64,000 bases of DNA, from positions 248,001 through 312,000 of the forward strand of contig NW_002476432.1 in the NCBI RefSeq assembly GCF_000189635.1, given 5' to 3'. Position numbers and translations under genes: made by a program. Shown here in pieces: positions 38,330 to 50,800 of this stretch. Source of the DNA: Tetrahymena thermophila SB210. Lineage: Eukaryota; Ciliophora; Oligohymenophorea; Hymenostomatida; Tetrahymenidae. Each line of letters begins with the position of its first letter. Position 1 is the first letter of the stretch. The notes below the pieces were generated by a model, which was given only the letters and a program-made list of their open reading frames with translations, was not told the DNA's origin and ran no database searches.

Positions 38330-40110
38330 AACTTTATGGTTGCTAAATTTAATGGTACTATTAAATAATTTTTACCAAAATTTAAAAAAATACCTATAAG
38401 AAGCACTAGATACTATTAAAGCGATGAGTCACTGAATTGACTATAAATAAATTATATAAATCATAAATGTGAAAAATTATTAATTAATTCTTGTAATAAG
38501 TTTTTATTTTATTTACTGATTTGTATTAATTAACAAATTTGGTAAGTAAGTTAGAAAGAATTCTTATTAAATATTTATTTATACACTTTCGAAAATACTT
38601 AACATCAAATAATTGTAATACTTAATTATATTTTCTGAAATATATAAGAGGTAACTAATATGTGCATTAAAAATAAAATATTTATAAAATTGATACAATA
38701 TATTATATACAATATTTATTCATTTTCAAAATCATTAAAAAGTCTCTCAAACCTATTTTTATATCATTTCAATTTATTTTATTTTTGCAGATGTAAAAAA
38801 GTAAGAATCTAATTCCTGGAATTACTTCTTACTAAGTTGATAAATTAATTAAATAAATAAATTATTTTATTTTTTATAAAAAAATATTTGTTTAAATATT
38901 TTTAAACCTAAATATGTAATTTCAGATATTCAATTTTTAATTTATAATAGCATTTTATTTTATAAACAGAGTATGATCAATGTTTTTTAATTTTTCAGCA
39001 AAATTTGTAAATAAATATTTTGATGACATACTTACTTAATTACTATTTTTCATTTAATTCATCAAAATATATCAGAAAATAAATTATGTATATTTCTAAA
39101 TAGCTAATAAATATATAGTGATGACTATTTTTTAAAACTGCAAAGTGCTATAATCAATATAATTTTGTTAATATTTATCTAATTATCTAAAATAAAATTC
39201 TTCAATATTTTATCTATAAAATCTTTTGTTTCCTTAAATTCTAACTTATTGCTTGAAGCTTATGAGTTCATTAGAACTAATGAAAGTTATTAGCTTTTTT
39301 TGAAGCTAATTTAAAGCTTTTGAGATTATCTATTTTAATAATTAAAATTCCAAATATTACTTTAATTATTTCTTTTTATAGTAGTTATTTTTAATGGTTG
39401 TTATAAATATTATATTAATCTAATAATTTTTTTTTGTTTATTACAAATTAGTATTAGATAAAATATAATTACAAAAAATGTTAAAAATAAATGAATAGGA
39501 GAATAATTCACTTCTTTTTAATTATAATTCACATTTAAGGCGAAGCTAAATAACATAATTCACTTTTCTTATATATAAATCCTCAATCTAATAGCAGAGT
39601 TTTATTTTTTGGACGAGTAATAATAAAACTTAATTTTTTTGTTTTATATTTTATTTAATTAGAAAAATTTTAAGTTAAATTAATCTTTTATATTATTTCT
39701 ACTATTTCAATAATATCATTTTTTATTTATTTATTTATTTATTAAAAATAGAAAATTCAAAAATATTAAATAAATATCTACCATTATTTAATTTGAGTAT
39801 AATTTTAACAGAGCTAGAACAGATAATTTTATTTACATTATTTTACTTGTATTTATGTGAAATAAAGAAGATATTTATGAGAAAATCAAATACTTTCTAG
39901 CCAAAATTATATGTAGGAAAAAAGTAAATAAAAATATTTCATAATTCTTAATTTGTTTTTATGAATATATCAATCACTCAAATTCTTTTTTCCAATGAGT
40001 TTTAAATTAATTACTCACTCACTCATTTAAGGTTAAAAAAAATTTGATAATTAACTTTAATTAAATTAAATTAAATTGATAAAAAAGAAACAAATAAACA
40101 GTAAACAAAT
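38330..40110. other. Long AT-rich intergenic region
   Basis: About 1.8 kb. Near 38,610-38,660 it matches the region downstream of C2 gene B (~45,165-45,205), marking the right part of the duplicated unit. At ~38,793 a TTTTGCAG precedes a short frame KNLIPGITSYQVDKLI, which may be chance. Nothing else was found. Confidence 0.5.
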
Positions 40111-42112
40111 ATGAAGCATAAAATATTAGTTAGCATCTTAAGTAAATATTTAAATATTTTAAAAAATAATATTTATTTAAAAACAAAAATAGTCATTTAG
40201 CAATTATCTTATGTTTTTTCTGAAGGAATAGACAGTTTATAGTAATTTCTACTTTTATATTTTTATTAGCGATAATTTATATTTAATAATGGAGTTTAAT
40301 TTAAATTTATATTAAAAACTAGAGATGATTTTGAGTATAGTTGCTTTTCTTGTGATCCTTCCTGCTTAGATTGTACAGGACCTTTAGCAACTGACTGTGT
40401 TTAATGTTTTGATGGATATAAGTTGATAGGAGGAGAATGTACAAAATGCGATCTTAATAATTAATAATTCTTAGATAAGAATAACAATTGCTTGAATTGT
40501 GATTAAAGCTGTAAGAAGTGCAGTGTAATTGCTACTAATTGTACTTAATGTATTGATGGATTAAATTTCTTTCCAGATGGTTCATGCTAACTATGTGATT
40601 AAAACAAAGGTTTTTACCTTTTGGAAAATAAAGATTGCAAAAAATGTAGTAGCAACTGCAAATAATGCACTGATAACAAAAATTGCACAGTATGTGAACC
40701 TAATTTCAGCTTGATAAATGGAGAGTGTTTATATAATCTTTGTGAAGATGGAACATTTTTAAGTAAATTTATTAACAGTTCTTTGTTTGAAAAAAGCAAA
40801 AAATCAATATAAAGATAGAGTAGAATTTATCTAAGTTCTGTTAGAACCATCTATCTATCTATCAATTAATTACTTATTAATTTTTTTTATAAATTTTAAC
40901 ATGAAAAATTTCTAAAGTCAAATAAAAGATTTTTATTTATTTTTATACTATCTATTAATAGATGAACAAACAAAAAAGTGCGATATTTGTTATCCGAGTT
41001 GTAAGTCTTGCACTGGAAGTAAAATAAGTGATTGTAATGATATCAACATAAGTATAAATTAAAGTGCTCTTTCAATAGCAACAGGCGTTACTGGGTTTGT
41101 GACTTATTCTTTATTTGCTTTTATGCCATTATAATTTGTAGTTTCAATCTTTGATTTTGCTCAATCCATAAATTTCTTGCTATATGTAAATGTGAAATAT
41201 GATAAGCCAGTTTACTTTTTATTAAAGATATTAGATTTTAGTAATTTCTTGTTTGTACCTAGTATATAAAAAAGCGATGAAAATGTTCCTCTTACTCACT
41301 ACAGAGAGAAATCTACATCGAATTTTCTTATAAACCTCATACAACCTGCAGCAGTTTTCGCTGCTGCTTTCATCCTTTACATCACAGCTAAAGTTGCTTC
41401 TTGCAAAAGAAATCAAAAACCAAATATTTTTATGAAAGCTATTTATTTTGTCAGCGATAATTTCTTTTATTATATAATTGTTGGATTAATATATTTAACT
41501 TTCTACAGGATTAATATGGCAATTCAGCTATAACTTTATAACTTTGGAGGATAAATCGTTTCTTCTGTTTTATGCTTAGTAATATTGGCTTTTCAAATAG
41601 GTTTAGTTCTACTTGGGTTTAAATCATTATAAAATGTGTAAACTTCTAAAATATTGAAAAATTTGTAAAATAAATATGATTAATATTCAAATGAGTAATT
41701 TACCATAAAAAACTATCAATTTAATGGTTTCATTTTAATAAGAAAGATGCTATTTGTAAGCATACTAGTATTCTTATAAAATGAGAGCATGAATTAAATT
41801 ATTCTAGTTCAAGGAATATTTAGTCTCTAAACTTTACTAATATTAATAAATAAACCATATCCAACTCAGATATAAAATAAAATCAATATTACTTGTCATT
41901 TTCTGCTACTTATGATTATATTTTTAATAAATGGGTTAATTTATGATGAAATAATTGAAATATTAACCAAAAATAGCCGATTAATAATTTCAGCTATTAT
42001 TGTTTCCTTGATAGGTCTAATTGGCGTTTTATAAATAGGATTAGCCTATAAGTTATTTATGCTGAAAAGAGAAGCTTTATTAAAAAAAAAGTAAGAGCTT
42101 AAAAATATATGA
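40111..42112 (+). CDS. Cys-rich (furin-like repeat) multi-TM surface protein
   Basis: Exons 40111..40141, 40193..40762, 40962..42112; 583 aa. A signal peptide (MKHKILVSILIIQQLSYVFS) is split by a 51-nt intron. Residues ~60-225 hold repeated C-x2-C units with CLDCTG, CVQCFDGYKL, CKKC and CTQCIDG, as in furin-like/GFR repeats. From ~240 on there are about seven hydrophobic segments, including GFVTYSLFAFMPLQFVVSIF, AAFILYITAKVA and LIIFLINGLIYDEI-like stretches, ending in a basic tail (KKKQELKNI). This architecture is common in large ciliate families of putative surface or channel-like proteins; the role is unknown. Because 51 is a multiple of 3 and that stretch has no TGA, retaining intron 1 would also be open, so the first junction is less certain. 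Confidence 0.78.
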
Positions 42113-43896
42113 AAATTATAAAATATTTATTTTACAACTAGTAAATTATATATATGTAATAGATTCTTTAATCTAATGTATTTATTTCATTCAAAATTTA
42201 TTAAATTATTTTTAATTCATTCAAAATTAAAACATTATCTATCTGGTAACAAATTTATTTTTATTTTAAAATATTTTCTAATATTTTTATTTTAAAATTA
42301 TTTCAAAAGTTAAAAATAATAATTTCTAAAAAATATTTTATATTTTCATGTAAACCTTTAAAAAAATAGCTTATTTATTTTATTTAACAATTCTAATGTG
42401 AAATTTAGCTTTAGTAAAAACTATGAAAATCAAAAACATTTTAAATATATATACTAGATTTGATATTATTAAATATGCTTTAATTGAATTTAAATTTTTA
42501 AGATCGAAAACGTATTAAAAGAAATCTATTCAATTAATGATCAAGTTGAAAATTAAAATACATACTGTTTGCTATATTTATTTATATATTGATCATTCAT
42601 TGATAGCCTACAAAATATAAAGAAGAAATATTTAATAGTAATTAACTTAAATTGCATACACTTTTAAAAAAGGTTGAATAAGAAAAGCTATTTCTTATAA
42701 ATGACTTAATGGCAGTCTACATATTTTTTTTTGTTTTAGAAATTGATAATATTAAGTAAAAATAAACCAAAGATATTACTAATTAGGAACCTATGCAAGT
42801 TAAATATTTTAATAACTAAATATTCTTTAGATAAAAATAAAATTTATTTAAATAAGATTAATATATTTTGTAAGTAATAAATATGAAATATTTTAATTAT
42901 TAGATAAAATAAATAGTAATAATTTTTATCCAAAAATGTAAATTTTGTTTTTATATCTTATAAAGAAAAGCTTCTTTTATGATATTCAGACTAAAATCTA
43001 GCTATAGAAATGAAGAAAGCATAAAATAAAAAAAAGAAAGTCTATTTTAAAAACGAATAATTCATCATAAATTTATTAAATTTAAGTTTTTCTTATAAAT
43101 TTTTTAATTATTTATTAACATACATGTTGTGATTATCTTTCGAATTTTAATAAAAATATGTTTTTCAACTTTTGCTTGTAAAAGCTAACATTTATAATCA
43201 GAGTAATACTTAGAAATAAAAAATTTCTATCTATTTTAATTAGCTTGAATCAAATTAAAAGTTCTCGAATTAGAAAACCTAAAAGAAAGATATGTATTTA
43301 TTACTTAAAATCAAGAAAGAAATACAATAAAATATACTCACTTTGTAGATTTTTATTTTTTATCAAGTTTTATCATTTATGTCGAACATTAAAAGTAATG
43401 AGATTTTGTATTGGAAACTTTATTTCTACTATGTTAACTTCTTATTCTAAATTGTTAAGCATTAATTGATCATTTCATAATTCATTCTAATTCCTAAATA
43501 CAAAAGCAAAAAAAAAAAAATAAAGAAAGAAAGATACTCTATTTGGATTAGAGTCATATGAGAGAAGTGGTGATTTATAAATTTTATTGCTCAAAAATTG
43601 TTATTTATATTGATTGATTAATTTAATTATTATTATTTATGAGGATGTGAATCCAATAGCAGTATATTTTTTTGTATATAAAAAAATTTTTTTTCGTTTT
43701 TATTTAATATTGTGTAACAAATAAAATTTCTTTCTGAGCTGACTTTTTTCTGATAAACAGTGTTATAAAATCTATGAGAAAAGCTTTTTAAGAAAGTTAT
43801 TAATTATAAAAATTTAGAAAAATAAATATCAATTATTAATTAAAAGATATTAGACATATACTTTAGAAAGAATAAAATAAATAAAGAAACAAAGAA
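42113..43896. other. AT-rich intergenic region upstream of C2 gene B
   Basis: No gene called. A short frame at ~42,503-42,592 (ENVLKEIYSINDQVENQN) has protein-like composition but no partner exon. The part from ~43,200 onward matches the upstream region of C2 gene A. Confidence 0.5.
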
Positions 43897-44957
43897 ATGG
43901 TTGTTGGAACTTTAATTGTTAGACCCAAATCTGCTTAGCTTACATATGACACTGAAACATTTGGCAAGATGGTAAATAATTTCAAAAAAACCTAATGTTT
44001 ATGATATATCCTTTAAAATTATAAAATGTTAAATAGGATCCCTTTATTAATGTAATGATTGGAAGCTAAAAGTAAACATCTGCAGTTGCTAAGGATTAAG
44101 GCAAAAATCCTGTCTGGGCTGATTAATTCAACTTCAAGATTTTGAATGACACTATGCTCACATTCACCCTCTATGACTACGATACCTTCTCAAGTAGCGA
44201 TTTCATAGGTAAATAGATAGATAAGTTTCTTTTAATTCTAAATCAAAATAACTCCCAGCTACTTAAGCTTACCTTAAAAAAAAGAAATGTAAAATGATAA
44301 CCTTTTTATTTCAAATTAACAAAAGCTGAAGGATCTTGCTCACTTGCAAGCGCATTCTAAGGTGGAAAAAGAACTGAGTATGCTCCTTGCATGAGAAAAG
44401 GCAAAAGTGCTGGCCAAGTTGTTTTTGAATTTGAATTTATTCCAGATGGTGTCCAAGGAGTCCCTGTTTAATAAGGTTTCCCTGTGTAATAAGGTTACCC
44501 TGTTTAACCAGGCTACCCTGTCCAATAAGGTTACCCTCCTTAAATGGGATATCCTCAACAAGTTCCTTAAGGTTACCCTCCTTAAAATCCTTACCCTGCT
44601 CAATAATACCCAGCTCAACAATACCCTCCTTAGTAATAATACCCTCCTTAATAGTATCCTGGTTAAGTCCCCATGTAATAATATCCTCCTTAGCAATACC
44701 CTGCATAAGGATATCCTCCTGGTGGTTAAGTATACCCAGGAGCTTACTAAGTACCTACAGGTCCTGTATTTAATAATCATAAATTGCCAGTAATCACTTT
44801 TAATCACCATTGTAAAAAATGTCATGGTAGCGGCTGGAAATAAAAAGATGGCAGAAGTGTCCCTTGTGGTAAGTGCTATCACCATGCAGGATACTGTAAA
44901 AAATGCTGTGGTACCAAATTTACCATAAAACATAACACACCTTGCCATAAATGTTGA
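43897..44957 (+). CDS. C2-domain protein with Y-P-Q repeats and C-terminal CxxC zinc module (paralog B)
   Basis: Exons 43897..43971, 44037..44208, 44326..44957; 292 aa. The C2 domain (residues 1-~125) is nearly the same as in A: GTLIVRPKSAQL, VMIGSQK, NPVWADQFNF, YDYDTFSSSDFIG. Then come ~110 residues of GYPVQQ/YPPQQ repeats. The last ~55 residues form a cysteine-rich module absent from A and C: CKKCHGSGW, CGKC, CKKCCGTK and a terminal CHKC. This spacing, four CxxC pairs with CHGSG, recalls the zinc centre of DnaJ-type proteins and should b ind two zinc ions. A calcium-regulated membrane adaptor with a zinc-stabilised interaction end is a reasonable guess. Introns align with A in position and also in sequence, so the duplication is recent. 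Confidence 0.9.
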
Positions 44958-45959
44958 GAATTATTAAATAAAAATTGCAATATGTTTGTGTTTTTTTTAC
45001 TGAACTTGTATTAATTAATTTGATAATTTAGAATAGTTAAAAAATATTTGTTTGTTTTCAATTAAATAATGTATTTTTGATGTTAATATTAACATAAATA
45101 AAATTCGTATAATATTTAGTAATTAACAATTATTAATAATCACAAATCCTAACATAGAATAATTGCGATACTTAATTATGTTTTGAGAAATATATGAGTG
45201 TTTGTTTGTTTATATGTGAATCTAATAAAAGATATTTTTTAAATTAATACAATAACTTCTATTTATTCATCTAAAATAGGTATATAATAAATATCTATTA
45301 TAAATACTATGAGAAAATAATAAAAAATAAAGTCTGAAAATATTTATAAATATATTTTAAAAATAAATATTCAGTAAATATTTTTAAGATATTTATTTAT
45401 TTGTAATAGCTGTTTTATCAAATATGATTAATTATTTCTATTAAAAATAGTTAATTTAGAGTATAAATAGTAATAGTAAAAGTCTAGAACAATTAACTAT
45501 TAGATACAATATTTGAAATAGATAAGTAAAATAGCTATTGCAACTAACTACTATTTGTAAAAAGTTTATCTAAATATTTCTTATTATATTTTTAAAAAGT
45601 TAAAATTATGTTCGAATTTAAACAAGTACCCATGTAATCCAAAAATATCTTCACTTTATTTATTATTTAAAAACTCTCTTATTTATTAATTTTATGTATA
45701 ATTGAGAATTTATTTATTTATTTTTTACCTTTGAAATTTTATTTAATGCGTGTGTGTGTCTTTTATTTGTTTAATTAATTGATGGTTTTATTTGCGAAAT
45801 GTCCATTTATTCGAAATTTGTGAAGATTAAAGCATAGTCATAGAAGTTAATATTTTATATATTGCTTCATAAGTATCAAAAATAATAATTATTATTTCTG
45901 AAAAATAAATTTGAGATTTTATTAATATTATTAAAAAAGCACTTAAAAAAAAAGCAAGG
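44958..45959. other. AT-rich intergenic region between C2 genes B and C
   Basis: No ORF of note. The region near 45,165-45,205 matches the downstream flank of gene A. Confidence 0.55.
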
Positions 45960-46847
45960 ATGGTAAAAGGAACTTTGATTGTCAGACCTAAGTCTGCTGT
46001 CTTGACTCATGATACTGAACTTTTTGGAAAAATGGTAATGAATCTATTTATTATAAAAATTTTAAATCTATACAGACATTTGATTGCTTGGTTATGTGTT
46101 TATTCAACAATTATTTTGAAAATGTTATTAGGATCCTTTTGTTATTATCACTATTGGTAGTTAAAAGAAGACCTCAGCTGTAGCAAAAGATGCAGGAAAA
46201 ACCCCTGCTTGGTGTGATTAATTTAACTTTTAGATATTAAGCGAAGATATGATGACATTCTCAATCTTTGACCACGATACCATGTCTAAGAACGATTTTA
46301 TTGGTAAAATAAGATATTATTTATTGTGGATAGTAAATTAAACTATTGCTTTTATATGAAAATAGCTGAAGGCGGTTTCGCTCTTGCAAATGTACTTAAG
46401 GGAGGTAAGAGAACTGAAACTATTAATTGTATGAGAAAAGGAAAACCTGCTGGTAATTTAGTCTGTGAATTTGAATTTTTACCTGATTAACAAAATGTTG
46501 CTTATGTTGTTCAATAACCTGTTGCTTATGGATAACCTGGCTTTTAACCTGTTATGTAATAAGGATATCCCTAATACCCTGCTCAATAACCTTATCCAGG
46601 TTAATAACCCTATCCTGTATAATAACCTTATCCTCCCTAATAGGCCTATCCTCCTCAAGCTGGATACCCCTAATACCCTGCTTAAGGATATCCTCCTCAA
46701 TAAGGCTATCCTCCTTAGTAAGGATATCCTCCTTAACAAGGATACCCACCTTAACAAGGATACCCACCTCAATAAGGTTACCCACCATAATAAGGTTACC
46801 CACCTCAACAAGGCTACCCACAATACCCTCCTAACCCTTACCAATGA
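45960..46847 (+). CDS. C2-domain protein with Y-P-Q repeat tail (paralog C)
   Basis: Exons 45960..46034, 46132..46303, 46366..46847; 242 aa. The C2 core is conserved (GTLIVRPKSAVL, DPFVIITIGSQKK, TPAWCDQFNF, FDHDTMSKNDFIG, CEFEFLPD) with acidic loop residues kept. Exons 1 and 2 are exactly 75 and 172 nt as in A and B, but intron sequences are diverged, so C split off earlier. The tail (~115 residues) ends in a run of about eight near-identical GYPPQQ units, encoded by an 18-nt tandem repeat, followed by YPQYPPNPYQ. No cysteine module follows. Likely function as in A and B: calcium-dependent membrane binding through C2, with a flexible, phase-separating or aggregating tail. Confidence 0.9.
46690..46815. 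repeat. Tandem 18-nt coding repeat (GYPPQQ units)
   Basis: Direct repeats of an 18-nt unit inside exon 3 of C2 gene C, with mainly synonymous differences (TAA/TAG/CAA for Gln, GGA/GGC/GGT for Gly). Such arrays change copy number easily. They also create long open frames on the opposite strand that are artefacts. Confidence 0.8.
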
Positions 46848-47804
46848 AGCAAAATATTAAACAAAACACAAATTTATAAATAGTCTGTATCTAAAAAATT
46901 TATTTTATGATATTTATTATAATGTAATCAATCTACGTTTTTAGCAGTAATAATCAAAATCTAATTAAAAAAATTAATTTCAGTTTTTTAGTGATATTTT
47001 ATGTAGCATCTAATTACTTATTTAATTCAATTTGTTATCTTTTGGTATTATATTTATTTTAGTACAAAAAATTTAAATTACTTTGGTAAAATTAATAAGC
47101 TTTAAGTATATGAATGAAAGTTTGTTGTAGTATTTCCCTGATCTGATAAATAATATAAATTAATTATTATAAGTTTTTATAATAAGTAAAAAGTTTAAAA
47201 ATAAAGTACATTAATATGAATATTAAAAATAGTAAATTTTAACAATATGAAATATAATTTTATTTAATTCCTTTCAAAAGCTTTCTAAGTATAATAAAAG
47301 TAGACTTCTTTAATTAATATTATTTATAAATTCAATAAGATCTGAAACACTGAAAAATAAAAATAAATAAAATTGATTGCTCTTTTAATTAAAGAAATTT
47401 AAAGACCAATAAAAATATACCTCAATCATTAAAATTAATTTAATTTTTAATAAAATTAAAAATAATTTCAAAATTTTTTTAAAAAATGGCAATGTATGAT
47501 TTATTAAATTATTTGGTACCTATTAAAAAGTAAAAAAATAGGGTATGCATAAATAAAAAAATCTATTACTAAGATGATAAAATGAAGAGAGATCTTAAAA
47601 TTCAAACAACTAAAAAGATAGATTGAGTTATAATAAATAAATTAATTAATTAATCAATTGTTATTAAATAGCCAGTCATACAAACATAAATTATTAAGTA
47701 AATACAAAAATTGATAGTAGCTTAAAAAGTATTAGGATATTAACTTCTTCCATATTGAAAAAATAGAAATTTAAATAGCAAATAAATTCAAATAAGAATA
47801 CAGA
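46848..47804. other. AT-rich intergenic region
   Basis: No coding signal. It should contain the promoter of the large surface-protein gene that starts at 47,805. Confidence 0.6.
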
Positions 47805-50800
47805 ATGATATCAGCAACTTCTAATAGATTTCTGATTTCATTTTTAGGTGTGATTTTTTATTTGTTAAGATAGGTTTATGGTGAGGGTATGCTTTATCCC
47901 ACTCGACCTGTTAGATATGCAGTATTAGATTAAAATTCAGTTTCATTGCTAACTCTTTACTTTAGAGTCAGCACATAATTAGCAGCAAATAACTATCTAA
48001 GAATATAACTCCCTGATTACGGTTAGGGAAATTATATTTTCTAGCCTACCAACTGCCTTTTAAAATATAGTGGAGATACTGTTTTCACCACTTCCTAATG
48101 TGGTATAATGCCAAATGTGAGTGATACAATGTATGTATTGCTAAGTAAACCTGTAGATAACTCACAAACAACAGAAAATATTTTGCAAATAGAGCTTAAT
48201 ACAACCAATCCACTTACTGGTATTTCATCCAGTCTTAGAGTATCTACCATATCTTCAATTCAAAGCACTGTGTTCTTCCAATATGATGAAAATGCTAATT
48301 TCGGTTAAATTCCATTCACTTAGCCTAATAATGAAGTTTTTCAAGCAACAGTATTGAATTATGGTAATATTATTTTTATAATTAGCCTCTAAACAGGCTT
48401 AATAATAGTAATTAATTCAAAAAAATAAAATGGTTTTATATTAATTTTTTCATTATTATCTTTAAATAAATAAATCAGCTAAATCTTTAAAACAAAGGAT
48501 AAAAATTGATCCATCAAATAATTTTTAATACTTTTAAAAAAAAACTTACTGAATTCTTTTTTTCTTATTCTAAACTTAAAGGTACTCCCTCAACAGTAAA
48601 TATCCCTGGATTGCCCAACAACTTACAAATCTAAATATAAATCAATAAACCTTTTGGCCTCGATCAAAAGATGTCTAGAATCAAACTGATAGCTAGTTCA
48701 CCTTGGGTATTTGAGTAGAATTTATATTAATTTACTTAGTATTTTTATTATCACACAAAATATAATAAATAAATGAATATTTTCACAAGCAAAATATAAA
48801 AAGTTACAATTTATCTTTTTCTAAAAAGTTAATAATTTGATATTTTTTATGAAATGTTAATTTTAATAATTATTAATATTAATTTTAATTAATAGCCCAG
48901 CAACCACAGTAACTTGTTAAGATGATAGCAGATATGCATAAGTTTCTGATGCTAGATAAGCTCTTTATAAGGCTCCCTAATTAGTGCTTAAACCAACTGA
49001 TCCTTCTCTACCTGTTCCTTTAGTAAAAACAGAGGTAGAAACACCAAACTAGTTATCTATTGTTTTTGCATAAGGATTCTTAGAAGGAAGCGCATTCGTA
49101 CTAAATATAAATAGTTTAGTTAATCCTAGTATAACAGCTCAAGGAGTATTAAAAATATATAGTTTTCCTGTCAATTCAAATGAATCAGTTGAAGCTAACG
49201 CTTCTTTATTGTAACTATAAACATTTTAGACTCCAATTCAGGTCACTTTACTCCCTTCTTTGCCTTTTGATCCAAACAATCCCACTAATACTCCAATAAA
49301 TTTTTACAAAAATACTAAGCAGTATGTAAAAATACAAATAAACATTAACCAGTAAACTATTCCAGCAGGTTATCCTATCTTACTTCAATTCACACCAAAT
49401 ACAAATATCATATAAGGTAAAATCTTTTCTTTAATAAATTTTTTAATTATTAGTTTGCTAGCTTAAATAAAAACTTAAAGTTGAAAGGAAAGTAAAACTA
49501 AGTTGAAATTATAAATGGATTATATACTTAATTATTCATGGTACATATTATTTATAAAATAGGATCGGAATATTTGGACAGTAATATGCAAGACATTAAT
49601 GGAAACTACATTAGAAATGTGAAATACTTATCGAATAATCAGATGCTAATCTATAACCTCAAACAAATGAAAGGAACACCTGCTAATCCTACCATAACAA
49701 TTTAAGTTAGAGTGCTTTTATCGAAAACTGATTCATAGTTTAATGTAAGTGTATCTATTTACACAGACCTTACTTTAAGTAGTCCTGTATTTAGTGGTGT
49801 TTCTAACACTGTTGCTCTAATAACTAATTACAAATCCGTTATTCAATACCTTTAGGACCAGACCTATGCACAAAATGGATTTGTTTAGATTAAAACTGCT
49901 CCTAATGACATAACTTTTAATATCTAAGTCCCTAATAATGATTTAACTCCTAATTTAAAGTTGTAATTGTATATTTCATCTTCTTTGACCTAAGAAACAA
50001 CTCCTATTGCATGCACAATAAATGGAGGTACTACTTTTACATGCTCATATAATTCAATGACCAATTATGTTAGAATTGATATGGTACCAGGTTCGTTTAC
50101 TAATGCAGCAACAACAATTGTCATAAAAAATATAAAATTTAATACTGCTTCTAATCATGAAGACTCTATTTATGAGCTATTCTTCAGAATCACAAAGGAT
50201 TCAACTAACGCTAATTCATCATTCAATGATTTAATGTTACCATTGATTGTTATTTAATAAGCAAATTCTAATATCAAAGGGTAATTTATAAATGATTTAA
50301 ATTAGTAGGCTGCTAATCCAGTTGACTACTCTTTTCCCTCTTTCCTTGATATTTATGATACAGCAGATACTTTTTCAACATTTACTCCACCTTTATAACC
50401 AACAGAAAGATACTTCCTTGCTGTATATGTATAGCAAGACTATCTAAATATTGCTTAGATGCCTCCAATTGGTTCTTAATATTACTGTGGATCAACTCTT
50501 CCTGGAGTAAGCTGCTACTATAAATATTCAGATAAAACAACAACTCCATAGAGTTCAGTATTATTTAAGTAATGGGCTAAGATAGTGTTTTTCTTACCAA
50601 CAAGTACTAAAGTAGGATATCATATGGCTATTCCTTATCTTTTTAATCAAAACAACTACAATTTTTAAATTGAAGGAGGTTATTTTAACACAGCAACTTA
50701 TGTTTTCAAAGTTTTATTCACAAACACCTTGGTAAATTTTAATTTAAGTTCTATTTTAAGATATTAAAAAAATAAAACTAGACATCTTTTGCTCCATCGA

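Noticed and set aside
42503..42592. A short protein-like frame (ENVLKEIYSINDQ) after the Cys-rich membrane gene
   Set aside because: The gene already ends in TGA at 42,112, no in-phase splice reaches this frame, and no ATG or partner exon was found.
44340..44948. A 202-codon open frame on the minus strand (and two others at 44437-44706 and 46479-46844) with RRVLL/LLRR-like repeats
   Set aside because: They are antisense reflections of the Y-P-Q repeat arrays of C2 genes B and C. The plus-strand frames carry the C2 domain, correct splice phases and conserved paralogs.
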